64,000 bases of DNA from Petaurus breviceps papuanus (Eukaryota > Chordata > Mammalia > Diprotodontia > Petauridae), in assembly GCA_028583685.1 (NCBI GenBank), contig JAMXIF010001210.1:12916316-12980315 (forward strand), written 5' to 3'. The notes below the pieces were generated by a model. It saw only the letters and a program-made list of their open reading frames with translations. It had not been told where the DNA came from and ran no database searches. The number at the start of each line of letters is the position of its first letter. The stretch's first letter is position 1. Shown here piece after piece: positions 23,421 through 33,459 of this stretch. Made by a program: the position numbers and the translations under genes.

Positions 23421-24774
23421 TCTTCCTATCATTGTTTGAACTATTTGGAATTTGGAGCTCTTTATTTGTATATTTGGGGTGGTTGTGGGAATGGGGTGCT
23501 GAGTTTAGGTTACCTTTTTCTCTGTAAGTGTCCCAGGATCCATTTGTAATCACAAGCTCTGCTTGGTCTCTTTATCTACTCTCCTAGTCTAGGATTTGGG
23601 TTTAAGATCCTTTAGGAGTCATGTGCCTTAAAGGCTTCTGGGAGTGATAACAATCTGTATTATAGTAGCTCACTCCTGGATTCTGGAACAAGGCATTTTC
23701 CACTATTGTGAAGCCCTGACCCTGTTACACCTTCTCCTAAGTCTTCTTCTCCCCCCCTCCCCCCCAGTCTGAGAGACCCTTCGCTCAGATCTCATTTGGA
23801 GAGCTGAGCTAAGCTAAGGTGACAGTTTCTGAGCCTCACATCTGATCCCCTCTTCCCTAGATCAGCTTAACTGGTTCAGCTTCCTTCCCCAGGTTCTCTC
23901 TGAGGACTTTAGCCCACAGCATTATACTTCGCACACAGTGTGTACTTAATACAGGTTTGTGCAATTTTTATTGAATTTAATTGAATGACTCCACTCCCAG
24001 GCAAGTTTTCACACATCTTGTCATACAATTTTATAGCATTAAAAAAAAAAAAGTCTTACAGTCACAATGGCAGAAAGTTTCTGCTAGGTAAGACTCAGTA
24101 TTCCAGCTAAGGTGCCCTCTGTATGGATTTCAGGAGTTCTAGCATGGGGCCCCAATTTAATGTACTGATTAACTAAGGAGAGATTATTCTACACACACAC
24201 AAAGGGGAGATGGATTTTGCAGCCTTTCCTTGTTAAAGATGCCTTGTGGGCCATCCTTCTGAAGACCTCTAATAGGCTGTTCTTTGACCCTTGGGTCAAA
24301 AATCGGACAGATGCTTTTCAATAATAATGACTATTAGAAGTCCATGTTTAATAATAAACATGAAAGGCTTTGATTAGACTCTGTGCAGATGAAGGAAGAA
24401 TCATCTTCTGTTTTTCAAGTCTGGTTGAACACTTCCTATTGAGGTAGAACGGTAATAAGAGCTTTTAAAAATGTGTAGGTTTTTTTTAGCAGATTATTAT
24501 CTTACTCTTATCATGAATAATTCTATGGCTTATAAAGCTTACTTTTTTCCATTTTTCATGGTTTGGAAAGCAAAAAAGAGAGAATGCCTCTAAACAAACA
24601 TGCCTGAGAATGTATTTTATTTGCCTGAAATGGAGACTTAGAAAGAAATGGATTCCTTGTTTGTTTCTAAATATATTCCATCCCTTTTGTTCTATTTCTG
24701 CCTGAGGGCCTTGCACTGTGAACTAAACAGGGCACATCTTCCTTTGTTGGATGGTGATCCTGAACTGGGACTTC

Positions 24775-24865
24775 TACCACTCTCCTCCTTGCACCAGAGG
24801 GGGAGGGGGAGAAAGAAGGGAAGGGAGAAAGAAGAGGAGAGGGATGAAGAGAGGGAGGTGATGGC
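24775..24865. repeat. Purine-rich (GGGGA/GAAGG) tract
   Basis: About 90 bp almost free of pyrimidines on the plus strand. The open frames across it on both strands are composition artefacts. Confidence 0.8.
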
Positions 24866-24869
24866 CCTT

Positions 24870-25750
24870 GATACCACCCTGAGTTTCTGTTTGGAATATT
24901 TTCTTGTTTGAAGTCCAAGGGTTTGATTTCTTCTCCGAATGTTTGATGGTATTGGTGTTTTTTTTTTTTAATCATTTCAGCCAGCATTCAGCATTCTCTA
25001 ATGTCAAATGTAAACAGCTATAAACCAATTTCTTCACTGTGCTTTTCTCCTTTGGTGTCACCACCTGAGGAGTTAAAATGCACCTGATTTTAAGAAGAAA
25101 TGATTTGAAGACTGGCAGTGAACAAACAATTTGCTGTTGTGAAAAAGAAGAGGGAATATTGGAAAATACTGAACAACAAAGCACGGTAGCATGGTTTAAA
25201 TCTGCTGGAAACCCCTCCAAGTCTTTCAGGCAGCTAGGCCTAGGTCATAACCTGTCATTCAGGAAGGACTTCTATTATGACACAAGGAGGTAACTTGCTA
25301 TGTTCGGTGCTTAATATCTTGTGTTCCAGGAGTTCAGTGACTCATTAAAATCTTAGATGACTCCATCCCTATCCCTACCTTTGAGAAATTAGCCCAGAGT
25401 ACAACTAGTTAGTTGGTACATAGGAATCAAAAACAGGACAAGTGTCAGTGATCTAAACTTTTTATAGTCTTTGAATCAGTCAACCTAAGTAATGAAATTC
25501 TTTTAAAGTTTTTTTTTTACTTTGGTAAGATGAAAAATGGGGAAGGAACTACAAAGAGCTACACAGACCTTTCTTGGATTAATCATGGTTGCTTCCTTTC
25601 TGCAATATATTGTAAAGTATGTCCTATAGATTTTTCCAGTTACATTTTAAACATAAGAAATATCTTAATTATTGCCAAAAAAGTGTTCCAATGGAAGCTG
25701 ATTGACAAAGTTCATCAGCAAATAAAATTGTTTTTTTCTTATTTAAAAAT
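24870..25750. other. No recognised gene or repeat
   Basis: Mixed-complexity sequence with no SINE or LINE landmark. The 25530-26111 open frame runs from here into the solo LTR and has no recognisable domain. The part at 24990-25260 looks single-copy. Confidence 0.4.
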
Positions 25751-25762
25751 GTCTCTGTCATG

Positions 25763-26294
25763 TGTAGCAGCAAGCATCCTAGCATCCCCAGGGTGGCTGC
25801 CAACACAGGTTCTTAGATCTGCTTTTCTAAAGGAAAGCAACTCAAAATGGGTTAACAATCTTGCTTTAATCAGTCAAACATATAATGTTTACCTAGTTCA
25901 GGGGGAAAAGGTCAGCACCCCAAACTTCAGAGTATACAGAGGTTACAAGCAGAAATTACAAAAAGACAGGCCTCCAACTGTCCAAACATTACATCCATAC
26001 CTAGTCAGTTACCAGAGAGGGAAGCATCAACATCTGGGTTTTCAAAGCCAGGGGGCTCAATGGCTGCCCAGAGTCTCATCTGGCCAAATCACACAACTCT
26101 TCGCAAAGTGAGCCCTAAAACAAATTCTCACATCAGGGTTTATATAGCCTTCTCCTGGCTCAGAGAATGTCACAACCCTCTTGATCCACTGCCCAATCAC
26201 AAAGCATCTCCTGAAAAACAAGCCTCCCACCACAGGCTCCAGGTGCACTTAAGCCTAGGGGCAGGGAAGATCTTAAATTTACATTCCCATTACA
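25763..26294 (-). mobile_element. Solo LTR with 5-bp TSD (fossil)
   Basis: On the minus strand the element begins TGTAATGGGAATG and ends TTGCTGCTACA, so it has TG...CA ends. The plus-strand flanks are tcatg at 25758-25762 and tcatg at 26295-26299, a perfect 5-bp TSD. A TATA box (complement of tttatata, about 26139-26146) lies in the first third. An ATTAAA signal (complement at 25865-25870) lies near the end. No gag, pol or env sequence is attached, so recombination between LTRs probably removed the interior. The family is not identified. Confidence 0.85.
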
Positions 26295-26499
26295 TCATGC
26301 TTTTTGTTTTAAATCACAATCATTTTGGCAAATGTTGCCTCCATTGTCACCATCTTGTTCCAGACTCAATAGTCCCTTGGAACAAAAGAAAACAAGTAAA
26401 CATTCATGACATTATGCCTTTAAAAGTCTATTTTTTTCTTCCTCACTTTTCTCTACCTGGCTGAAAAAAACAAACAAACAAACCCTTGCAACAAATATT

Positions 26500-26850
26500 C
26501 ATAATCAAGCAAAATAAACTTCCATATTGGTCATTTCCAAAAAAATATATGTCTCACTCTGCACCCTGAATCCATCTTTCAGGAGGTAGATAGTATACTT
26601 ACCACTAATCCCCTGGAATTGTGATTGATCATTGCATTGATCAGAGTTCTTAAGTCTTTTTAGGTTGTTTGTTTTTACAATGTTGTTTTTGCATAAACTG
26701 ATCTCTTGCATTAATTCATACAAGTTTTCCCAGGTCTCTCTGAAATTGTCCCCTTCATTTCTTACAGTGCATTAATTTTCCATTACATTCATGTATCATA
26801 ATTTGTTCAGCCATTCCCCAGTTTAATTTCTAGTTCTTTGCTCAAATACC
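26500..26850 (-). mobile_element. L1 3' end fragment
   Basis: Plus-strand 'ttggtcatttccaaaaaaat', 'attaattcatacaagttttc' and 'ttcagccattccccagttta' are the complement of an L1 3' end. Confidence 0.7.
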
Positions 26851-26999
26851 ACATGTTCCTACAGTGGTTTTTGGAAATTTTTTCCCCTACATCTTACATT
26901 TTCCTATGTTACATTTCCTATGTTATAGTATACTTAGAAATTTTTTTATTGGGTAGATAAAACATGTACACAGAAAAGTAAGATGAATTTGGGCATAAT

Positions 27000-27130
27000 T
27001 TGGGGAGGAGAAGAAAACAGCTAGATGGATCAGGGAAGGCTTCATGTAGGAGGCAGTACACCACATGAACCTTGAAGGCCAGGAAAGATTCTCAGGGTTT
27101 GTGATGAGTACATTCCAAGCATGAGAGTCA
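27000..27130 (+). repeat. Unclassified ancient repeat, fragment
   Basis: Contains 'agggaaggcttcatgtagg' and 'tgaaccttgaaggccagga', matching the 'ggcttc...gaaggaagtcaggga' part of the family at 50865-50920. Confidence 0.45.
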
Positions 27131-27329
27131 GTCTGCAAAATAAGTGTAAGGAAAGTTGAGTTTGAGAAATGGCTAGTTGTTCATACTGACCTGAATGGAG
27201 ATTATAATAATGGGAATCACATGGAAGAGCTCTGGAAACAGAGGTGGAAGCCAGTGTCTAGCACTGGGTTCTGCACAGATATGGAATTGAATTGAATTAT
27301 GTAGGAATAGCTTCTTGCCCCCGAAAGAC

Positions 27330-27545
27330 ATTGGTGAAGTGCTGGTTTTTGAGCCAGATCTAGACTTGAATTCTAGCTCTGACATTACCTCTGTGACTTT
27401 AGGCAGATCACTAAACCTGTCTGATCCTCAGTTTTCTTTTCTATAAGATGGGGATAATAATACTTGTATAATGTCCTTTACAAGGTTGTTGAGGGGGTGT
27501 GTGAGTGCTTTATGAACCTTAAAATGCTATGCAAATGAGTTATTT
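27330..27545 (+). repeat. MIR-like CORE-SINE
   Basis: Contains 'gacttgaattctagctctg', 'gatcctcagttttctttt', 'gataataatacttgtataa' and 'taaaatgctatgcaaatga', a full but diverged copy. Confidence 0.7.
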
Positions 27546-27871
27546 CATAAATGAGAGTTTTAATAACATAATAATAACATAACACTTTCTGTTATGGTTA
27601 ATCATTTAATATATGCAATTCCTGCTAAGAACTACAGCTCTTGTCTCATACAGACTAGGTTTAACCTAGGGGCTTCTCAACAATTAATAATCTATATGAC
27701 TCATACCCCCACCAACAAAATGTGTCATTCCCTAAAAAGTCCCTGAAAACAGAACAATAAAACATCATGGATACAACAGGCTTTATTTAACCCTATATAA
27801 GAACTTAGCCTGAGACAATAAACAGAAAACCTTCCCTTCTTCTTTCTTTTCTTTTGACATTTATGCAGAGC

Positions 27872-28103
27872 TTAAGGTGGTATAGTGGGCAGAATTCTGG
27901 GCCTGGAGGCAGGAAGATCTGAGTTCGAATCCCACCTCAGAAACTTACTGTGTGACCCTGGGCAAATCACCTAACCTCTGTCTGTCTTAGTTTCTTCAAT
28001 TCTAAAATGGAATTATAACCATAGTACTTACCTCTTAGGGCTGTTGTGAGGATCAAATGAGGTAATATTGTAAAGCACTTAGCATAGTGTAAGCACATAG
28101 TTG
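27872..28103 (+). repeat. CORE-SINE, full length
   Basis: Head 'ggtggtatagtgggcagaat', anticodon-region phrase 'gagttcgaatcccacctcag', core 'tgtgaccctgggcaaatc', then 'ggctgttgtgaggatcaaat' and 'taaagcacttagcatag'. The B-box-like GTTCGAATCCC is intact. Confidence 0.85.
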
Positions 28104-28624
28104 TTGCTGCTTATCCTTTGTGGCTGATCAGTCCAGTGTGAGTTTGGAAGACACTACCATAGATTTGGCACAAGTGGTCCATTAGAATGTTTAGAGTGGA
28201 AATGACTCTGGATTTACCCAGTTTACATTTTCTTTCTCCTTCTTCAATTCTATTTTGCTTATGGGGAACAGTGCCTTCCTTGAAACAGGCATGCCATGCT
28301 GGATAGTCCTGTGCCAGTGTTTCCCATGTCTCACAGTCAATATTAAAGTTATTCAGAGATCACTTCTTCTGACCACCATGTGAACACTTACCCTGTATGA
28401 GTTCTCTGTAAAATAGTATTTTAGGTAAGCATGCGTTTGGTGTTCAAAGTATATGGCCAACCCACTGGAGTTATGCTCTCTGCAAAAGAGTTTGAATGCT
28501 TGGCAGTTCAGCTCAAGAGAGGACCTCGGTGTTTGGTAAGTTCTCTTGCCAGCTCATTTTCAGAATCTTTCTGAGTCATTTTGAGTGGAGATGGTTCAGT
28601 TTTTCGGCATGCCGCTGATAGACT

Positions 28625-29519
28625 TCAAGTTTCACAGGCATACAACAGTGAAGTCAGCACAATGGCTCTGTAGACCTGTTTGGTAGGCAGTCTAGAACTT
28701 CTCTCCCAGGCTTTCTTTAGAAACCTTCTAAAAATTGAGCTAGCTCTTGCCATATGTGCATCAACTATATCATCTATGTGGACAGCCCTGGAGAGTGTAC
28801 TGCCAAGGTAAATGAACTTATGCACAACATTCAAAATTTCTCCATTTGTTGTAACTGCTGGTTCCAGATATGGGTAGTGTGGTGTTGACTGGTAGAGAAC
28901 CTCTGTTTTCTTGGTGTTAATTGTTAGGTCAAAGTTAGCAGAAATGCCAGAAGAGTTGAACCATACTCTGTTACATCTCAGCCTTAGAGGCTGCATTGAG
29001 TGTACAATCATCTGTGAACAAAAAGTCATGCACCAACTCCCCTTCTACTTTGCTCTTGGCTTATAGCCTTTTAAAGTTAAATAGTTTACCATCAGTGTGG
29101 TAGCTGACTTTGATGCCATTTTCCTCCTCACTGGAAATATTTGACATCTTGGACAACATCATGCTGAAGAGCATGGGAGCAAGCATACAACCTTGTTTCA
29201 CTCTGTTGGTGACTAGGAAAACACAAAAGCATTGTCCTTCATCTTGAACCTGTGTGAACATGCCATCATGAAACTGGCATACAATGCTGATGAACTTCTC
29301 TGGGCAACCAAATTTTGTCATAATCTTCCACTGGCCCTCACGACCAACAGTATCAAAGGCCTTGGTCAGGTTGACAAACATTACGTACAGACCTCTGTTC
29401 TGGTTGTGGCAAAACTCTTGGAGTTGTAGGGCGGCAAGTACTATGTCACCTGTTCCATGGCCCTTTTTGAAGCCATGCTGGCTCTTGGGCAGATAGCAAT
29501 CTTCCAGATGAAGGACCAT
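28625..29519 (-). pseudogene. LINE reverse transcriptase domain
   Basis: On the minus strand one frame at 29061-29519 carries RT landmarks: QHGFKKGHGTGDIV, then motif A as FVNLTKAFDTV (Asn where an active enzyme has the catalytic Asp), then motif B as VKQGCMLAPMLFSMM. Motif C is FTDD at 29007-29018, where the family normally has FADD. The next frame (28625-29029) holds the thumb-side phrases TINTKKTEVLYQ and FIYLGSTLSRAVHIDD, and LLYACET at the end. A stop lies between the two frames near 29048. The missing Asp and the stops make it inactive. Confidence 0.85.
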
Positions 29520-29791
29520 TTGATTAAGGAAGACTCTGACAGGGATCTTTTCAGCAATAATTAGAAGAGAGATCCCCTTGTAATTGTCACAGGATAGCCT
29601 GTTTCCTTTTCCTTCATAGAGATGGACAGTGATGGCATCTGTGAACTCCTGGGGGATAACTTCCTCTGGTCATATAACCTGGGAGATTTCAGTTAGGTTT
29701 TTTTAGGAGCAGTGGACCCTTGCCTTGTGATCTCTGCTAGGATGGAATCAGTGCCAGGCCCTTTGCCACTGAAGAGGAGCTTGATGGCATT

Positions 29792-29805
29792 CAGTGCCTC
29801 TTCTT
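29792..29805. repeat. Left TSD of the HAL1 insertion
   Basis: cagtgcctcttctt, identical to 33132-33145. It is followed by the T tract that is the complement of the HAL1 poly(A). Confidence 0.95.
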
Positions 29806-30959
29806 TTTTTTTTTTTTTGATAAAAACACAAATAATACATATTTTATGAAAGTCCTTGTACAATTTTCCCTTCACTCCCTGATTTAGATTTTGAACCCTT
29901 TCTTTCTTTTTAACTACCTACAGGTGTTTATAGTTCAAGCACATTTACAATTAGCACCTCCTAATAACTTGACAATCAGACTCAAATTTCCTTAGTCTTC
30001 ACTGCTACAGCCACTCTCATCTTTCTTTCTAACTTACATCACTTTCCTACCTGTTTCATCAATAGTCCCGACTCAGAAATATTTTCTATCAATTTTCTTT
30101 GCCTTCTATTTTTTTCCATTTGCCTTTTCTTATTTACCTTACGTTGTCTTTTTTTTAATTAAATTGTATTTTTTATTCTGAGTTTAACAAACAGAAAAAA
30201 AACATTTCCATATTCAAATTAAAACACAAAAAGATTATATATAAAAATGCAAATTTTTGCATTCAATTGTTTTTTAATTTCTATGTGTTACCTTTAAAAC
30301 TGTCCTGTTTATCATTGTATCCTTCTGAACTTCTTTCTGTAGATTTTTTAAATCTTTTTTTTATATTCACACACATATATATACATACATATATTTAAAT
30401 ATTTGATTTTAAAACTTTCAATTCCAGATTCATTCCCTTCCCCCCCTGCCACCCATCCCCACTGGGGAGACAAGCAGTTCAGTATAGGTTGTACATGTGC
30501 GGCTAATGCAAAACAATAACGTAGTAGATGTATTGTATAAGACTGATTATATTTCCCTCCCTCCTATCCCACCTCCCACTTGTTCTATTCTCTACTTTGA
30601 TCTTGTCCCTTTTCAAAAGTGGGTGCTTCCAACTTCCCTCCCCCCCAGCCTGTCCTCCCTTCCATCATCCCCCCTCACATCCCCTTCCCCCCTATTCTCC
30701 TGGAGGGTGAGATCCCCTATTTAGTGTGTATTTCCTTCCCTCCTCAAGCCAGATTCAATAGGAATAAGGTTGACCCATTCCCTTTTGCCTTCCTATTCTT
30801 CCCCTCCATTGTAACCATTTCCCCTTGCCTCTTCTGTATGAGATAGTTGCCCCACTCTGTCTCTCCCCATCTCCTCTCATTATATTCCTCTCACCTCTTA
30901 ATTTCACCTTTTAAGTATCATCCCTTCCTGTTAAATTGGTCCCGTGCCCTCTATGTATA

Positions 30960-31080
30960 TCTGTAAAAGTATATACACACATTCACATATGTATTCATGT
31001 GCCCACATACCCTCATATAAAGACATATATATACATACACACACATATATATACATACACACACATATACATATTTCCAA
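30960..31080. repeat. CATA/TACA simple repeat in the HAL1 3' UTR
   Basis: Degenerate TATACACAC/ACATATAT pattern, also present at the matching place of the copy at 4795-4890. It is therefore part of the element, not a new expansion. Confidence 0.75.
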
Positions 31081-31157
31081 TCCCTTCAACTACTGAGAAA
31101 AGTTTCATAAGTTACAATTATTGTTTTTCCATGTAGGAATGTTAATAGTTCAACTTT

Positions 31158-31312
31158 GGCCAGGTGGCTCAGCGAGCAAGAGCACCAGCTCCAGTGCTGG
31201 GACGACCCAGATCAAATCCAGGCCCAGACACTCAGCACCACACCCAGAAACAACAACTGGCCATGCAACCCTGAGCAAGTCACCCAACCCTGAGTGCTTC
31301 AAAAAAAAAAAA
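31158..31312 (+). repeat. tRNA-derived SINE, subfamily C, inside HAL1
   Basis: 'ggccaggtggctcagcgag' through 'caccacacccagaaacaac' to an A13 tail. The TSD aatagttcaacttt is present at 31144-31157 and 31313-31326. The first few bases of the head are absent. It is the youngest layer of this nest. Confidence 0.95.
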
Positions 31313-31388
31313 AATAGTTCAACTTTGATAGGTTCCTTATGATTTCTTTTCCCTGTTTACCTTCTCATGCTTCTCTTGCTTCTTGTAT

Positions 31389-32438
31389 CTAAATGTCAAA
31401 TTTTCTATTCAACTCTGGTTTTTTCAGCAAGAATGCTTGAAAGTCCTCTATTCCACTGAATGACCATATTTCCCCCTGAAACATGATACTCAGTTTGGCT
31501 GGGTAGGTGACTCTTGGTTTTAATCCAAGCTCCTGTGCCCTCCGGAATATCACATTCCAGGCCCTTCGATCCCTCAGTGTAGAAGCTGCCAGATCCTAGG
31601 TTATCCTGGTTGTGTTTCCACAATATTCAAATTGTTTCTTCCTGGCTGCTTGTAATATTCTCTCCTTAATCTGGGAATTCCGGAACCTGGCTATAATATT
31701 CCTAGGAGTTTTCTTTTTGGGATCTTTTTCAGGAGGTGATCGGTGGATTCTTTCGACCTCTATTTTGCCCTCTCGTTCTAAAACATCAGGGCAGTTTTCT
31801 TTGAGAACTTCCTGGAGGATGCTTTCTAGGTTCTTACTTTGGTCATGGCTTTCAGGTACTCCAATAATTTTTAAATTATCTCTCCTGGATCTATTTTCCA
31901 GGTCAGTGGTTTTTCCCATGAGATATTTCACATTGCCTTCTATTCTTTCATTTGTTTGGATCTGTTTGACAGCATCTTGATTTCTCATAAAGTCATTAGC
32001 TTCCATTTGCTCCAATCTAATTCTGAAGCAATGATTCTCCTCAGTGAGCTTTTGAGATTCTTTTTCCATCTGGCAAATTTGACTTTTTAAGGCATTCTTC
32101 TCCTCATTGCCTTTTTGAGCCTCCTTTGCCATTTGAGTCAGTCTGTTTTTTAAGGTATTATTTTCTTCAGTCAGGCTGTTGACTCTCATTTCATAATTCT
32201 CTTGCATTGTTCTCATTTCTCTTCCCAATTTTTCCTCCACTTCTCTTATCTGCTTCTTAAGGTCCTCTATGGCCTGTAACCAGCTTGTATTTTCCTTTGA
32301 AGCTTTTGGTGCAGGAGTACTGACTTCACTGTTTTCCTCCTGTTCCATGCCTTGCTCCTTCTTATCCCCAAAATAGGAGTGTAATGTTGGAATCTTCTGT
32401 CTGCTTTGTTTCCTCTGCCTGCTCATTTTGCCACTCAA
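31389..32438 (-). CDS. HAL1 ORF1 (L1 ORF1p-like), one in-frame stop
   Basis: An RNA-binding nucleocapsid-like protein of L1-type elements. Residues 1-50 are basic and Ser/Pro-rich. Residues 54-165 are a long coiled coil (heptads such as ENNTLKNRLTQMAKEAQKG), used for trimerisation in L1 ORF1p. Residues 187-255 are the RRM, with DNLKIIGVPES and RNIIARFRN. The C-terminal domain includes DRRAWNVIFRRA and YPAKLSIMFQGEIWSF. The frame is 350 codons including two stops: a TAG at codon 281 (31596-31598), between TTRIT and DLAAST, and the terminal TAG at 31389-31391. No frameshift is visible over 1050 bp. The start is the first Met after the 5' UTR. The copy as it stands would make a 280-residue protein without the C-terminal domain. 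Confidence 0.85.
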
Positions 32439-33131
32439 TTACTTGACTTTTGGGCTTTTTGCCACAGTGGGACTCTGCCACCAGACAGGGAAGTTTTCGT
32501 CCCAAACGCTGGGGTTTTCTCAGCTGCCGGAGGTATTAGATGGGTGCCCTCTCTGAGGTCTCCACACGCTCTGGCAAGCTGAACACACACCCCAGGACCT
32601 CCACCCTAGACTGCAATCCAGATCCAAGCAGGTTAAAGCAAGAGCGATGACCCCTCAGACTGGTGCTTGGTCCCCCTACACTCTGCAGGCCAGGAGCTGA
32701 AGCCGCCACGTGGCGCTGGCAGGCTGTGCTGGCGTCTCAGCAGTTTCTTGCCCCGGGGGTAAAAGCCACACACTCCCACTTACTGGTCCCAAAGTCCAGA
32801 CTGCACTGGCCTCTCACCTTGTCCTTCTCATCTATGTGTTGATAAATCTGGAAACGGCCACAGCTGCTGCTGATCTGGAGTCCCTCTGGCAGGTGTCTGG
32901 TCAGGCCCGCCAAGGCTGGTGCTGGGCTCGGCTCCCAGAGCGCTGTGCTGGCCGATTCCTGCCAGCCTGCCGGGCTGTCCTCAGCAGGAGGTTAGCTTCT
33001 CTGTGTCATTATGTGGGTTCTGCAGCTCCAAAGTTTGTTTAGAGTCCCCTTTTTACATGGATTGGGGAGGGTGGAAGCTGGAGCCGCGGGAAGGTCTTGC
33101 TTCTACTCCGCCATCTTGGCTCCGCCCCTCC
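32439..33131 (-). promoter_or_regulatory. HAL1 5' UTR / internal promoter
   Basis: GC-rich leader upstream of ORF1. The first 30 transcribed bases contain a GC box (GGGGCGG) and AAGATGGCGG (plus-strand ccatctt at 33111-33117). The latter matches the YY1 site that sets the start of transcription in L1 of placental mammals. Promoter activity is inferred from this similarity. The 5' end borders the TSD exactly, so the leader is complete. Confidence 0.7.
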
Positions 33132-33145
33132 CAGTGCCTCTTCTT
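33132..33145. repeat. Right TSD of the HAL1 insertion
   Basis: cagtgcctcttctt, identical to 29792-29805. The host LINE resumes here with 'cttcttcagttggaggtttg'. Confidence 0.95.
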
Positions 33146-33236
33146 CAGTTGGAGGTTTGGCTAGAGAGGAACTGATTACAACCTGAGGCATATGATCAGC
33201 ATTGGTTGATGATGGTTGTTAAGAAAACTATGAAAC

Positions 33237-33416
33237 TGGGGTGGCTAGGTGGTGAAGTGAATAGAGCACTGGCCCTGGAGTCAGGAGGACCTGAGTTCAA
33301 ATCTGGCCTCAGACACTTAACAGTTACTAGCCGTGTGACCTTGGGCAAGTCACGTAACCCCAATTGCCCTGCCTTCCCCCTCCAAAAAAGCAAAGAAAAC
33401 CCCCCCAAACAAAAAA
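33237..33416 (+). repeat. tRNA-derived SINE, subfamily A, in the LINE
   Basis: Complete copy from 'ggggtggctaggtggtgaag' to 'gccttccccctccaaaaaag' plus an A/C-rich tail. Flanks aaaactatgaaa and aaaactatggaa are the TSD. It lies just 100 bp from the HAL1 5' end. Confidence 0.9.
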
Positions 33417-33459
33417 AAAACTATGGAAGCTCTCAGCCCATTTCTCCAGAGTCATGTCC

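Larger units (their letters stand above)
29806..33131 (-). mobile_element. Full-length half-L1 (HAL1), 3.3 kb, 14-bp TSD
   Basis: From right to left it shows a 5' end reading GGAGGGGCGGAGCCAAGATG, a 5' UTR of about 693 bp, ORF1 (32438-31389), a long 3' UTR and a poly(A) seen as T at 29806-29818. The flanks are a perfect 14-bp TSD. Nothing between ORF1 and the tail resembles L1 ORF2 (no endonuclease or RT). HAL1 elements are known L1 derivatives that keep ORF1 only and rely on L1 ORF2p in trans. It inserted into the older LINE. Subtracting the 168-bp SINE and its TSD at 31158-31326, the element is about 3.16 kb. Confidence 0.85.

Noticed and set aside
24648-24987. Overlapping open frames on both strands
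   Set aside because: They span a purine tract and have no domain. Composition alone explains them.
25530-26111. 193-codon open frame
   Set aside because: It runs from non-repetitive DNA into the antisense strand of a solo LTR. No domain, and half its length belongs to the LTR.
27640-27835. TATA-like and AATAAA-like motifs suggesting another LTR
   Set aside because: Only short motifs, no TG...CA borders and no TSD, so not called.
27872-27960. tRNA-like A and B boxes
   Set aside because: They are the head of a CORE-SINE with a long non-tRNA body. No free-standing tRNA gene is present.
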